This document shows positions 56,078 through 64,000 of a stretch of 64,000 bases of DNA, in pieces. Location of the stretch: positions 124,001-188,000 of the forward strand of contig NZ_JUHG01000002.1 in assembly GCF_000799715.1 (NCBI RefSeq), given 5' to 3'. The translations under genes were made by a program, and so were the position numbers. The DNA is from Martinezella rhizogenes. Lineage in GTDB: Bacteria > Pseudomonadota > Alphaproteobacteria > Rhizobiales > Rhizobiaceae. The notes under the pieces are model-generated. The model was not told where the DNA came from. It saw nothing but the letters and a program-made list of their open reading frames with translations, and made no database searches. Position 1 is the first letter of the stretch, and every line of letters starts with the position of its first letter.

Positions 56078-57038
56078 GCCAGTTCCAGGCGGATTCGATG
56101 ATCCGCGACAGATCGTATTGCGGCGACCAGCCGAGAATGTCGCGGGCCTTGTCGTTGTTGGCGACCAGCGTGGTCGAATCGCCCTCGCGGCGCCCGACAT
56201 ATTCGACCGGGAACGGCCGCTCCGACACAGTTTCGATCGCGCCCAGCAGCTCCTTGACGGTCGTGCCGGTGCCGGTGCCGAGGTTCAGCGCGACGGACTC
56301 GCCACCGCGCAACAGATATTCCACCGCCCGCACATGCGCGTCCGCGAGATCGAGGACGTGGATATAGTCGCGCACGCAGGTGCCGTCGCGCGTGTCGTAG
56401 TCGCTGCCGAAGACCTTGAAGCCCTGGCGACGACCGAGCGCCGCGTCGATCGCCAGCGGAATGGCGTGGGTTTCCGGCGTATGCCACTCGCCGATGCGGC
56501 CCTCGAAATCGGCGCCAGCGGCATTGAAATAGCGCAGCACCACGGAGCGCAGACCCTTGTATTGATCGTAATCGGCAAGCGCCTGCTCGACGATATATTT
56601 GGTGCGGCCGTAGGGATTGATCGGCACCTGCCGGTGGCTCTCGTCCAGCGGCACGCTCTGCGGCAGGCCATAGGTGGCGCAAGTGGAAGAGAAGACGAAG
56701 GCTTCGATGCCCGCCGCCTGCGCCGCCGCCAGCAGCGTCAGCGTGCCGATGACGTTGTTTTCATAGAAGGAGACGGGATCCTTGACCGACTCGCCCACTT
56801 CGATCAACGCCGCGAAATGCAGGATGGCGGCCGGCTTGTATTTCGCCAGGACTTCATCAAGCCGCGCCCGGTCGCGGATATCGCCCTCTTCCGCCGGACC
56901 CCATTTGACGAATTCGCGATGACCGTTGGAAAAATTGTCATAGACGACGGGCTGAAAACCCTTGTTCGCCAGATCCAGACATGTGTGCGAGCCGATATAA
57001 CCGGCGCCCCCGACCACAAGAACCGTTTCCCCTGCCAT
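56055..57038 (-). CDS. galE: UDP-glucose 4-epimerase
   Basis: A 327-residue extended SDR that interconverts UDP-glucose and UDP-galactose for surface polysaccharides. The NAD motif GGAGYIGSH (residues 9-17), the catalytic pair in YGRTKYIVE, and the conserved RYFNAAGAD segment are present. The ATG at 57038 follows AAGGGATGG. The downstream sulfatase gene starts inside its last codons. The length is the family norm. Confidence 0.94.
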   Translation of the reverse strand: MAGETVLVVGGAGYIGSHTCLDLANKGFQPVVYDNFSNGHREFVKWGPAEEGDIRDRARLDEVLAKYKPAAILHFAALIEVGESVKDPVSFYENNVIGTLTLLAAAQAAGIEAFVFSSTCATYGLPQSVPLDESHRQVPINPYGRTKYIVEQALADYDQYKGLRSVVLRYFNAAGADFEGRIGEWHTPETHAIPLAIDAALGRRQGFKVFGSDYDTRDGTCVRDYIHVLDLADAHVRAVEYLLRGGESVALNLGTGTGTTVKELLGAIETVSERPFPVEYVGRREGDSTTLVANNDKARDILGWSPQYDLSRIIESAWNWHAKSNQH

Positions 57039-57185
57039 AGATAGCCATCCCTTCTCAACGATGTACTGCCCAAGCACACAGGATCGTGCTCGGTCCGAGG
57101 CGTAGAGTTAGAGACCTCTGGGAGAGTTGCAAGACCGAAAAAGACGATGGCTTCGCAAGTGCAGCAAAGACGCGGGTTTCGAGCG

Positions 57186-57875
57186 CTATCTCTCAACGGG
57201 CCGCGCCGCCGCCCTGCCCCTATGCAACAGAATGCCGGCGAGCGCCAAGACCGGCGGGACGAGGAAGCATGCCACCCCGATCAGCATGAACAGCAGGGCC
57301 GCCGCGGCGCAGCCGCAGACAAAACCGCCGAGCGTCGCCCCCATCCGGCCAAGCCTCGCCCTTGCGGCGGCTTTCGCCTCGGGTGCTACCCCGCGCAGGA
57401 GATCGGCGATATCGATCATGATCTGCGTCGTCGTCCCTGTCATCATCGTCGTCGGTGGCGCCGTGCCGAGATGAACGCGGTGCAAGGCATTCTGGACGGC
57501 CATCGCTGACACCAGTGTCATCCCGGTCAGGATCGCCTGCCAACCGTCACCGCTGACAAACGGGCCGAAGCCAAGGGTAAAGACGGCGGCAAGCGCCAAT
57601 AGCAGGAAGTTCAACGTCAGGATCACCGGCAGCACCGGCAAATTGCGCCGAGACAGCTCACCACCGAGCAGACGGGCAAAGATCACGACCGCGCAAAAGA
57701 CCGGCAACGCCAGCAGCTTGGCTGCCGCACCCGAGGTTCCCAGCACCATGGCAGCGGCGAAGGTGACGAAGTTGCCGGTGACATGGGCGGTAAACAGGCC
57801 ATGCAGGGCAAGGAAGCCGGCGGTATCGACATAACCGCCATTGATGCTCAGGAGAGTGGGCAGGCTCGGCTTCAT
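57186..57875 (-). CDS. DUF1275 (YoaK-like) membrane protein
   Basis: A 229-residue inner-membrane protein with about six hydrophobic segments. GGYVDTAGFLALHGLFTAHVTGNFV is the typical DUF1275 N-terminal region, followed by MTGTTTQIMIDIADLLRG in the second half. The function is unknown. A TTG two codons upstream of the chosen ATG is the only alternative start. It stands alone between galE and a small gene. Confidence 0.85.
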   Translation of the reverse strand: MKPSLPTLLSINGGYVDTAGFLALHGLFTAHVTGNFVTFAAAMVLGTSGAAAKLLALPVFCAVVIFARLLGGELSRRNLPVLPVILTLNFLLLALAAVFTLGFGPFVSGDGWQAILTGMTLVSAMAVQNALHRVHLGTAPPTTMMTGTTTQIMIDIADLLRGVAPEAKAAARARLGRMGATLGGFVCGCAAAALLFMLIGVACFLVPPVLALAGILLHRGRAAARPVER

Positions 57876-57945
57876 CGACAACCTCGTCTCCGCTGCGATC
57901 CATCAGGGAATATGAATCCTTATCACGCGGAAACGAAGATGATGT

Positions 57946-58134
57946 CTAGATATTATGCCCCTGTTCCAGCGCGGCGATCTCATCGGATACCTCGCGGATC
58001 CTTTCCTTCAAATCCGCTTCGGTGCCATCCTCGATCTCGCCGTCGCCGAAACAATAGCGCGCTATATGCAGCTCGAGCTTGGCTTCCAGCTCCGCGCGAC
58101 GGGCATATAATTGTTTGAGATATTTGTTACGCAT
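57946..58134 (-). CDS. Small coiled-coil protein, hypothetical
   Basis: A 62-residue, highly charged helical protein (MRNKYLKQLYARRAELEAKL at the N-terminus; KERIREVSDEIAALEQ at the C-terminus) with heptad-like leucine spacing. An ATG five codons upstream (58149) is possible. No family was recognised. The regular amphipathic pattern supports it being real. Confidence 0.55.
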   Translation of the reverse strand: MRNKYLKQLYARRAELEAKLELHIARYCFGDGEIEDGTEADLKERIREVSDEIAALEQGHNI

Positions 58135-58188
58135 AACGAACCCACGCATCCCGAGAAAACATGTCTCAGGATACTAAATAAGCATGCG

Positions 58189-58227
58189 AGCAAAAAGTTT
58201 CGATAGGTGCCACCGCCGGCACCTATC
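58189..58227 (-). terminator. Terminator of the cytochrome b561 gene
   Basis: GATAGGTGCC-ACCGCC-GGCACCTATC, a perfect 10-bp stem that includes the stop codon of the cytochrome gene, followed on the minus strand by GAAACTTTTTG. Confidence 0.8.
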
Positions 58228-58789
58228 CACGCGCCGGCATCATCCGGGTGAGGACACGGTCGCGCAGCACATAATGATGCACGAGGGCGGCCGCGGCATG
58301 AATGCCGGCAATGGCGATGATCGCCCAGGCGGTGGCACTGTGCAGCTCGCTGATCAGCCGCCGCATAGCCGGATCGACGACGACAAAGGGCGGGATGGAG
58401 AAGAGACCGAAGAATTCCGGATCCTTCGCGGAAGCCCAGCGCATCAGGAAGCCGTAGGACACCTGCGAGATCATCAGCGCGTAAAGCAAGAAGTGCACGA
58501 GGGTTGAGGCCACATGCTGAAGCCCGGAGACGGCCGGCGCGGTGCGCCGATGCGTCAGGAGGCGCCAAACGATGCGCAGGGCGAGGACGACGGCAAGCAG
58601 GATGCCGAGCGAGATATGAAGCGAAATCAGCCCTAGCCGCAGCGGCGTGCCGCGATCGGCAAAGTCCCAGACCTGCGCGATCGCGAACAGAGCCAGGACC
58701 AGAATGGCGGTCAGCCAGTGAAGCATGATGGTGAAATGGTCATAGCGGGCGGCCCGCTTATCCGCAGCGACGATATTGAAATTGCTCAT
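58223..58789 (-). CDS. Cytochrome b561 family protein
   Basis: A 188-residue inner-membrane cytochrome with four membrane segments. Heme-ligand histidines are likely in FTIMLHWLTA, GLISLHISLG and the C-terminal HSATAWAI and HAAAALVHH segments. Members pass electrons between quinol and periplasmic acceptors or superoxide. It ends directly in a terminator, so it is monocistronic. The partner is unknown. Confidence 0.88.
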   Translation of the reverse strand: MSNFNIVAADKRAARYDHFTIMLHWLTAILVLALFAIAQVWDFADRGTPLRLGLISLHISLGILLAVVLALRIVWRLLTHRRTAPAVSGLQHVASTLVHFLLYALMISQVSYGFLMRWASAKDPEFFGLFSIPPFVVVDPAMRRLISELHSATAWAIIAIAGIHAAAALVHHYVLRDRVLTRMMPARG

Positions 58790-59026
58790 GATTTAAGATC
58801 TCCTTGGGAGGAACGAGCAGCAAACACCTGGGGCTTTCCTTTTATTCGGTCGTCTCAAGGCGATGAGTGGCATACGGCACCGCCTCGTCGATCCGGCTAT
58901 TGCAAAGCCTCCGCCTGATATTCACATTGATCTGACATGCACCTGAATTGGCACGGCACGGCAAAGATTTGCGCTGACATGCGGCTCGGATATGCGCTAA
59001 TTCAGGTCGATTGTTCGAGGTAGAAT

Positions 59027-60313
59027 GTGTTGAGCGAAAAAATTGCCGTGATCGGCCTGGGTTATGTCGGACTGCCCGTGGCGATTGCCCTGGCCGGTAA
59101 ATTTCCCGATGTCGTCGGTTTCGATATCAAGGCCTCCCGTGTTACCGCCCTGAAGGCGGGGGAAGACGATACGCGCGAGATTTCGCCGGAACGTCTGAGG
59201 GAAAGCGGGCTGCGCATCAGCAACGACATAGAGGATTTGCGCGATCGCGATATCTTCATCGTCGCCGTTCCCACACCGATCGACCGCAACCGGCAGCCGG
59301 ATCTGCGCCCGATGATCTCAGCCTCGCGCACCGTCGGCAAGGCTCTGAAAAAGGGCGGCATCGTCGTCTATGAATCGACCGTCTATCCCGGCGTCACCGA
59401 GGATGTCTGCGGCCCCGTGCTCGCCGAGGTCTCCGGCCTGCGCCAGGGCGAGGATTTTCACCTCGGCTATTCGCCGGAGCGGATCAATCCCGGCGACAAG
59501 GAGCATACGTTCGAGCGCATCGTGAAGGTGGTCGCCGGCGACAGCGAGGAAACGCTGGAGAGGATCGCCGCCGTCTATGGCGCGGTGGTCGAGGCCGGCA
59601 TCCACAAAGCGCCCAGCATCAAGGTGGCGGAAGCCGCCAAGGTGATCGAAAACACCCAGCGCGACCTCAATATCGCTTTGATGAACGAGCTGTCGATCAT
59701 CTTCGAAAAGATGGATATCCGCACCGCCGACGTCCTGAAGGCGGCGCGGACGAAATGGAATTTCCTGCCGTTTACGCCCGGTCTGGTCGGCGGCCACTGT
59801 ATCGGCGTCGATCCTTATTACCTCACCGCCAAGGCCGAGGAACTCGGCTACCACCCCGAAGTCATCCTCTCCGGCCGCCGCATCAATGACGGCATGGGCG
59901 CCTTCATCGCCCAGAAGCTGATCAAGATGCTGGTCACGGCGCAAAAGCCGATCAACGGCGCCCGGATCGGTATTTTCGGCCTGACATTCAAGGAAAACGT
60001 GCCGGATCTGCGCAACAGCCGCGTGCACGACATCATCCGCGAGCTGCACCAGTTCGGCATCGAGCCGCTGGTGCACGACCCCATGGCCAGCCATGACGAG
60101 GCGGAAGAAGAATATGGCGTGCGGCTGGCGGCGCTCGGCGATTTCGGCAAGCTAGATGCCATCGTACTGGCCGTGCCGCACAAATCCTATCTGGCCGGTG
60201 GCGCGGCGGAAATTCTCAACCTTCTGGGCGAAAACGGCGTGGTGGTCGACGTGAAAGCGGCGCTGGAGCGCGACAATCCCCGGCTCGACGGGCACGCCGT
60301 CTGGAGCCTGTAA
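59027..60313 (+). CDS. Nucleotide-sugar 6-dehydrogenase (TviB/WbpA-like)
   Basis: A 428-residue UDP-sugar dehydrogenase that oxidises a UDP-HexNAc or UDP-hexose at C6. The NAD motif GLGYVG is at residues about 10-15. The catalytic Cys258 is in GGHCIGVDPYYL, and TFKENVPDLRNS is the C-terminal domain signature. The VPTPIDRNRQPDL segment is closer to the TviB/WbpA branch, whose product is a HexNAc uronic acid used in O-antigens. It starts with GTG (or the next codon, TTG), 6-9 bases after GAGG. It converges with a sugar reductase gene. Confidence 0.88.
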   Translation: MLSEKIAVIGLGYVGLPVAIALAGKFPDVVGFDIKASRVTALKAGEDDTREISPERLRESGLRISNDIEDLRDRDIFIVAVPTPIDRNRQPDLRPMISASRTVGKALKKGGIVVYESTVYPGVTEDVCGPVLAEVSGLRQGEDFHLGYSPERINPGDKEHTFERIVKVVAGDSEETLERIAAVYGAVVEAGIHKAPSIKVAEAAKVIENTQRDLNIALMNELSIIFEKMDIRTADVLKAARTKWNFLPFTPGLVGGHCIGVDPYYLTAKAEELGYHPEVILSGRRINDGMGAFIAQKLIKMLVTAQKPINGARIGIFGLTFKENVPDLRNSRVHDIIRELHQFGIEPLVHDPMASHDEAEEEYGVRLAALGDFGKLDAIVLAVPHKSYLAGGAAEILNLLGENGVVVDVKAALERDNPRLDGHAVWSL

Positions 60314-60320
60314 GCGCCGC

Positions 60321-61253
60321 CTAGCGGTCTCCTGACGAGGCAGCGACCGTCAACCGCAGCCCCTCATCGACCGAATAGGGCGGCGACCAGCCGGTGATCG
60401 CCACCGTCTCGCCGATATCGACCTGCAACGAACCGAGAAGCCGCTCAGCCGCCGCACGGCGCCCGAGCAACGCCGCCAGCCCTTCCAGCAGGCGCGGTGG
60501 GAGCGGCAGCAGCAGGGCCCTCCGCCCCATTGCCGAGGAAAGCTTGCCGATCAATTCACCGATGGAAAGATCCTCGCCGTCGCTGATCAGGAACACCCGA
60601 TTTCCGACAGCCGAATGATGCGCCGAGAGCAGGATGAAATCGACGAGATTGCCGACGAAGACCAGCGATCTGCGGTTGGTGACGAGCCCGAAAGGCCAGG
60701 GAAACGGCCATCCGGCCCATTTCATCAGGCTGGCGAAATTCGCCTTCACGCCCGGCCCGTAGACGAGCGGCGGGCGGATGATGACGATCTCCATGCCCGT
60801 CTCAGCACCGATGGCAAGGAGCGCCTCCTCCGCCTCGCGCTTCGACTGGCCGTAGGGATCCTCCGGATGCGACGTATCGGATGCCCTGAACGGCTGACCT
60901 GGCACGGTCGCCTCGCCATTGACCTTGATCGAGCTCAGGAAAATGAAGCGCTTGACGCCGGCCCGAGCCGCCTGCCGCGCCAGATTGACCGTGGTGTCGA
61001 CATTGGCGGCACGAAAGGCGGCGAGCGGATCTGACGATGTATCGTTCATGACGTGAACGCGCGCCGCCAGATGCACGACGGTTTCGACGCCCGCAAGCGC
61101 TCTCGCCCAATCGGTCGCACCATCGAACGTGCCCATAGCAATGAAACCCGGTTTTGGTGCACGGCTGACCGGACGATAAACCATCTGCCGTCGGGAAAGC
61201 TCGGCACAAAGCGCCTGCCCGACAAAACCCGTTGCACCCGTGACCAGGATCAT
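60321..61253 (-). CDS. NAD-dependent epimerase/4-ketoreductase (WbpV/WreQ-like)
   Basis: A 310-residue extended SDR with GATGFVG (Rossmann motif), the serine in FLSSIKVNG and the YxxxK pair in DPYGQSKREAEE. Together with a neighbouring priming sugar transferase it resembles the pair that makes and attaches N-acetyl-quinovosamine in Rhizobium and Pseudomonas O-antigens (4-keto reduction of the UDP-sugar). That role is inferred. The ATG at 61253 (MILVTGATG) is the usual family start; upstream in-frame ATGs would add up to 18 residues. It is divergent from the transferase gene. Confidence 0.82.
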   Translation of the reverse strand: MILVTGATGFVGQALCAELSRRQMVYRPVSRAPKPGFIAMGTFDGATDWARALAGVETVVHLAARVHVMNDTSSDPLAAFRAANVDTTVNLARQAARAGVKRFIFLSSIKVNGEATVPGQPFRASDTSHPEDPYGQSKREAEEALLAIGAETGMEIVIIRPPLVYGPGVKANFASLMKWAGWPFPWPFGLVTNRRSLVFVGNLVDFILLSAHHSAVGNRVFLISDGEDLSIGELIGKLSSAMGRRALLLPLPPRLLEGLAALLGRRAAAERLLGSLQVDIGETVAITGWSPPYSVDEGLRLTVAASSGDR

Positions 61254-61396
61254 GCGCCCATCGCCCCTCAATGACGCCCACGCGTCCATTTGGGGCATGC
61301 TTCGCACATTACCGCTGTGAGAAACAAGGCGCCCTTACGGGCCAGGTCCAGCAAAATTCGCGACCGAAGCGATTGTGCAGAAATGCCTGATATGAG

Positions 61397-62035
61397 ATGG
61401 ACTGCGCAGAAACCATCATCGGAGCCGCGAAACCAGCGCCGGTAAAACCATCAGAGACGATGCCCTATACGATCGCCAAGCGCCTTTTCGACTTCCTCGC
61501 CGCCTTTGCGGCTGTCGTCGTCTTTTCCATCCCGATCCTGATCGTCGCGGTCGCCGTCCGGCTGACCTCCCCCGGCCCCATTCTTTACTGGTCGGACCGG
61601 GTTGGCCGCCGAAACCGAATCTTCCGCATGCCGAAATTTCGCAGCATGCGGACCGACACACCCGCGGTCGCGACGCATTTGCTGAAGGATGCCGGCGCTT
61701 ACCTGACGCCGATCGGCTCCTTCCTGCGCAAATCCAGCCTGGACGAACTGCCGCAGCTCTGGTGCATTCTGAAGGGCGATATGAGCATCGTCGGCCCGCG
61801 CCCGGCCCTCTTCAACCAGCACGACCTGATCGCGCTGCGCACCGAGCGCGGCGTCGACGCCCTGCTGCCGGGCCTCACCGGCTGGGCGCAGGTCAACGGC
61901 CGCGACGAGCTGCCGATCCCGCAGAAGGTGGCACTGGACGAGGACTATCTGCGCCGGCGTTCGTTTTTCTTCGATCTCAAGATCATTATCCTCACGGCAT
62001 TGAAGGTCGTTCGCCGCGATGGTGTGACCCATTAG
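61397..62035 (+). CDS. Priming sugar-phosphate transferase
   Basis: A 212-residue bacterial sugar transferase (monotopic phosphoglycosyl transferase). It has one N-terminal membrane segment (about residues 33-55) and the catalytic set [17 protein letters not shown] (Asp-Glu pair) and VGPRPALF. It moves a sugar-phosphate from a UDP-sugar to undecaprenyl phosphate, starting O-antigen or capsule repeat synthesis. An internal ATG ([12 protein letters not shown], 61460) is a possible shorter start. It probably uses the product of the adjacent reductase. Confidence 0.88.
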   Translation: MDCAETIIGAAKPAPVKPSETMPYTIAKRLFDFLAAFAAVVVFSIPILIVAVAVRLTSPGPILYWSDRVGRRNRIFRMPKFRSMRTDTPAVATHLLKDAGAYLTPIGSFLRKSSLDELPQLWCILKGDMSIVGPRPALFNQHDLIALRTERGVDALLPGLTGWAQVNGRDELPIPQKVALDEDYLRRRSFFFDLKIIILTALKVVRRDGVTH

Positions 62036-62080
62036 CCAGCATGGGGCGGAAATCGGCATGGCGGGCGCACGAGCGCTGAA

Positions 62081-63571
62081 ATGCCGTATTCCTGCCCCTT
62101 TACAGCCCTACTGGCCATCGTGAATGCTCCGGCATGCCAGATGAATCGAACATGGATGAAGGCGGAGACATCATTGGACAATTTGCGCGCAAACGAACCG
62201 CATGCTGATGCCACAGCTGGGGCTATTGTCGGCAAGGTGTCTGTTAGCGTCATGCCGCGGACCGTGGCGATCTTCGGAAGCCTGCTGTGGATTCTCGCCG
62301 CCTCCGCCACCCTCGTGGAGAGCGACGCCTACCGCTACGCGGTCGCCCTCCTCTCCTTGATCGCGCTCTATTACTATCTGAAAGCGCCGGTGCGCCCCAA
62401 GACCGACTGGATCGGCTGGCTGTGCATGGGCTGGGGTGCCTATGTCATGACCCGCTTCGGCATCACCTATTGGCTAACGCCCGAGCACGATATCGGCGCC
62501 TCCGACTGGCTCTACGCCTTCCCTTTCTTTTTCCCGATCCTCGGCGTCGCCTTCCTGATTTACGAACCGCTGATGGAAAAGATCGTTGCCGCCTATTTTG
62601 CCGCAGCGCTGACGATGCTGATCGCCACACAGCATTTCAGCGAGGTTTTTGCCGGCGAGACCGTCAAGCCGCTGATCATGAACAACCAGATCCACGGCGC
62701 CGTCGCCTGCGGCCTGATCGTGATCTTCACGCTGTTCTGGCTGCTGCATTACCTGACGGACAAGTCGAGCGACCGCAGGATCGCGCGTTCTGCCTATATT
62801 GTCTCGCCCTTCATCGTCGGGCTTTGTTTCATTGCGATCTACGGAGCCAAATCGAAAGGCGTATGGCTGGCGCTCGGCATCACCCTGCCGTTGCTGGCGC
62901 TGGTGGCGCTGAGCTATCTGCGCCTGAAGCTCGGCGCCATCGTGGTCGCCGTCGCCGCGATCCTGCTCATCGCCGGCGTCTACACCGTGCGGCACAATCT
63001 CGACAAGACCGCCGGCCCGACTGTGTCGGCAACCATCGCCATGTTGCAGAGCGTCACCGGTGGCCACGACCTTGGCGGCGCGGTGTCGAACACCATCGGC
63101 TCTACCGCGACGCCGGTATCGATGGACGAGCGGTTGCAGCTCTGGTCGAACAGCTGGGAAGTCTTCTCCTCCGCGCCGGTCTTCGGCTGGGGCAACCGTT
63201 GGCTGGAGCGCTGGCACGAGACGCGCTATTCGCATATCCAGTACACGCTGCTGCACAACGGCTATCTGGAAATCCTGGTGCGCTACGGCCTGTTCGGCGC
63301 CGCCATCATGGCCTTCATGCTCGCCACCTTCATCCGCACGGTCAGGCGCGCCCACAAGGCCGCCATCATCCCCCGCGCCGCCTGGCACGCCTATGCCGTC
63401 TGCCTGTTCTTCTTCGCGCTGACGCTGCTCAGCAACTCCAACAACCGCCTGGCCATCGGCGAAAGCCTGGCTTTCGTCAGCTCCGCCTTTGCCTGCTGGT
63501 GTCACATGCGGCTGAAGGGGGAGTATCTGGCGGCGGCGAAGGTAGAAACGAAAGGTGCGGCCGCGGGTTGA
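62081..63571 (+). CDS. O-antigen ligase family (WaaL-like) protein
   Basis: A protein of up to 496 residues with about ten to twelve membrane segments starting near residue 60. The conserved periplasmic motif is LLHNGYLEILVRYGLFG (histidine and downstream glycine of the Wzy_C/WaaL family). The same family includes polysaccharide polymerases, so ligase or polymerase cannot be separated by sequence alone. The first ~55 residues are hydrophilic and an internal ATG at 62156 may be the real start. It follows the priming transferase gene by 45 bp. Confidence 0.82.
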   Translation: MPYSCPFTALLAIVNAPACQMNRTWMKAETSLDNLRANEPHADATAGAIVGKVSVSVMPRTVAIFGSLLWILAASATLVESDAYRYAVALLSLIALYYYLKAPVRPKTDWIGWLCMGWGAYVMTRFGITYWLTPEHDIGASDWLYAFPFFFPILGVAFLIYEPLMEKIVAAYFAAALTMLIATQHFSEVFAGETVKPLIMNNQIHGAVACGLIVIFTLFWLLHYLTDKSSDRRIARSAYIVSPFIVGLCFIAIYGAKSKGVWLALGITLPLLALVALSYLRLKLGAIVVAVAAILLIAGVYTVRHNLDKTAGPTVSATIAMLQSVTGGHDLGGAVSNTIGSTATPVSMDERLQLWSNSWEVFSSAPVFGWGNRWLERWHETRYSHIQYTLLHNGYLEILVRYGLFGAAIMAFMLATFIRTVRRAHKAAIIPRAAWHAYAVCLFFFALTLLSNSNNRLAIGESLAFVSSAFACWCHMRLKGEYLAAAKVETKGAAAG

Positions 63572-63591
63572 TTCCGCCGCAGCTGAGACAG

Positions 63592-64000
63592 CTAGATACC
63601 GGCACGACGCTTGGTTATCGCCTTCTCAAAGATGAGCTCCAGCTGGCGCGCGCTGTCCGTCCAGTCGAATCGAGCGGCATTCGGCCTTGCATTGTCAACA
63701 AGACGCGCATGAAGAACGTTGTCGGTAGCAAGGCTTTCCAGGCCGTTGCGAATCGATTGCACATCGTTGGGATCGACAAGAATGCCGGCTTTGCCGACAA
63801 CCTCGGGCATGGAGGACGTATTGGACGTTAGCACCGGGATTCCCATCGCATTTGCTTCTATGATGGGAAAGCCGAAACCCTCATAAAGCGATGGCATCGC
63901 AAGAAATCGCGCATGGCTGTACAGTTGTGCAAGATCGGTATCGGGCACATAGCCGGTCAGTCGAACAGATGATTCAATCTGCAACTCCGCGATATGCCCT
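63592..64000 (-). CDS. GT4-family glycosyltransferase, C-terminal part
   Basis: The last 135 residues of a group 1 glycosyltransferase that continues beyond the right edge. It shows VRLTGYVPDTDLAQLYSHA and the nucleotide-sugar binding E-x7-E motif in YEGFGFPIIEANAMG, both diagnostic of GT4 C-terminal domains. It is convergent with the ligase gene. The acceptor and sugar are unknown; surface-polysaccharide assembly is likely from its neighbours. Confidence 0.85.
   Translation of the reverse strand, partial: GHIAELQIESSVRLTGYVPDTDLAQLYSHARFLAMPSLYEGFGFPIIEANAMGIPVLTSNTSSMPEVVGKAGILVDPNDVQSIRNGLESLATDNVLHARLVDNARPNAARFDWTDSARQLELIFEKAITKRRAGI

Overview
The window looks like chromosomal DNA of a fast-growing rhizobium (Rhizobiaceae, probably Rhizobium). 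It carries a full cyclic beta-1,2-glucan system (ndvA, ndvB, opgC), the phaA-phaB-phaR block, a pyruvate carboxylase of the Rhizobium type, a RopA-type porin, a LuxR regulator and many ABC importers. It is GC-rich and dense. No tRNA, rRNA, CRISPR array, transposase or phage gene was seen. The identification rests on family recognition alone; no search was run.

Layout. 1-168: 5' end of a SUV3-like helicase gene (minus strand). 169-1444: gene-free stretch holding four copies of an ~80-bp module and about 20 GANTC (CcrM-type) sites. 1445-2234: three small membrane or lipoprotein genes. 2281-5129: polyhydroxybutyrate genes phaB, phaA and phaR. 5136-10389: a RIME-like repeat and core genes rpmF, a glutathione transferase, mtgA, ispA, a LysE exporter and ispG. 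10516-15130: MFS and EamA transporters, then an acyltransferase overlapping a secreted SGNH esterase. 15218-19468: phased repeats, a 17-bp palindrome and an accessory block (atypical SDR, LysR, cupin, ArsR-SRPBCC pair, ClpP paralog) bracketed by two copies of a 121-bp promoter and leader. 19466-21766: a polar amino-acid ABC importer.

21797-29174: metallo-hydrolase, pyc, LuxR solo with a small coupled ORF, and ndvA. 29429-40682: porin, opgC and the giant ndvB. NdvB makes the cyclic glucan, NdvA exports it and OpgC probably adds succinyl groups. 41104-42566: XRE-cupin regulator and two small proteins. 42729-49061: peptide ABC importer with an M19 dipeptidase. 49300-53603: RhtB exporter and a CUT2 sugar importer resembling inositol/rhizopine systems; two GGAA-N6-TTCC palindromes lie upstream of it. 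53993-58789: DUF1993 protein, sulfatase/phosphonate monoester hydrolase, galE, DUF1275, a small coiled-coil protein and cytochrome b561. 59027-64000: start of a surface-polysaccharide locus (nucleotide-sugar dehydrogenase, 4-ketoreductase, priming sugar transferase, O-antigen ligase, GT4 transferase).

The strongest unexplained signals are the GANTC-rich four-unit array at 266-1150 and the duplicated 121-bp leader at 15380 and 19348. In the first leader copy the old reading frame now reads ATG-AAC-TGA.
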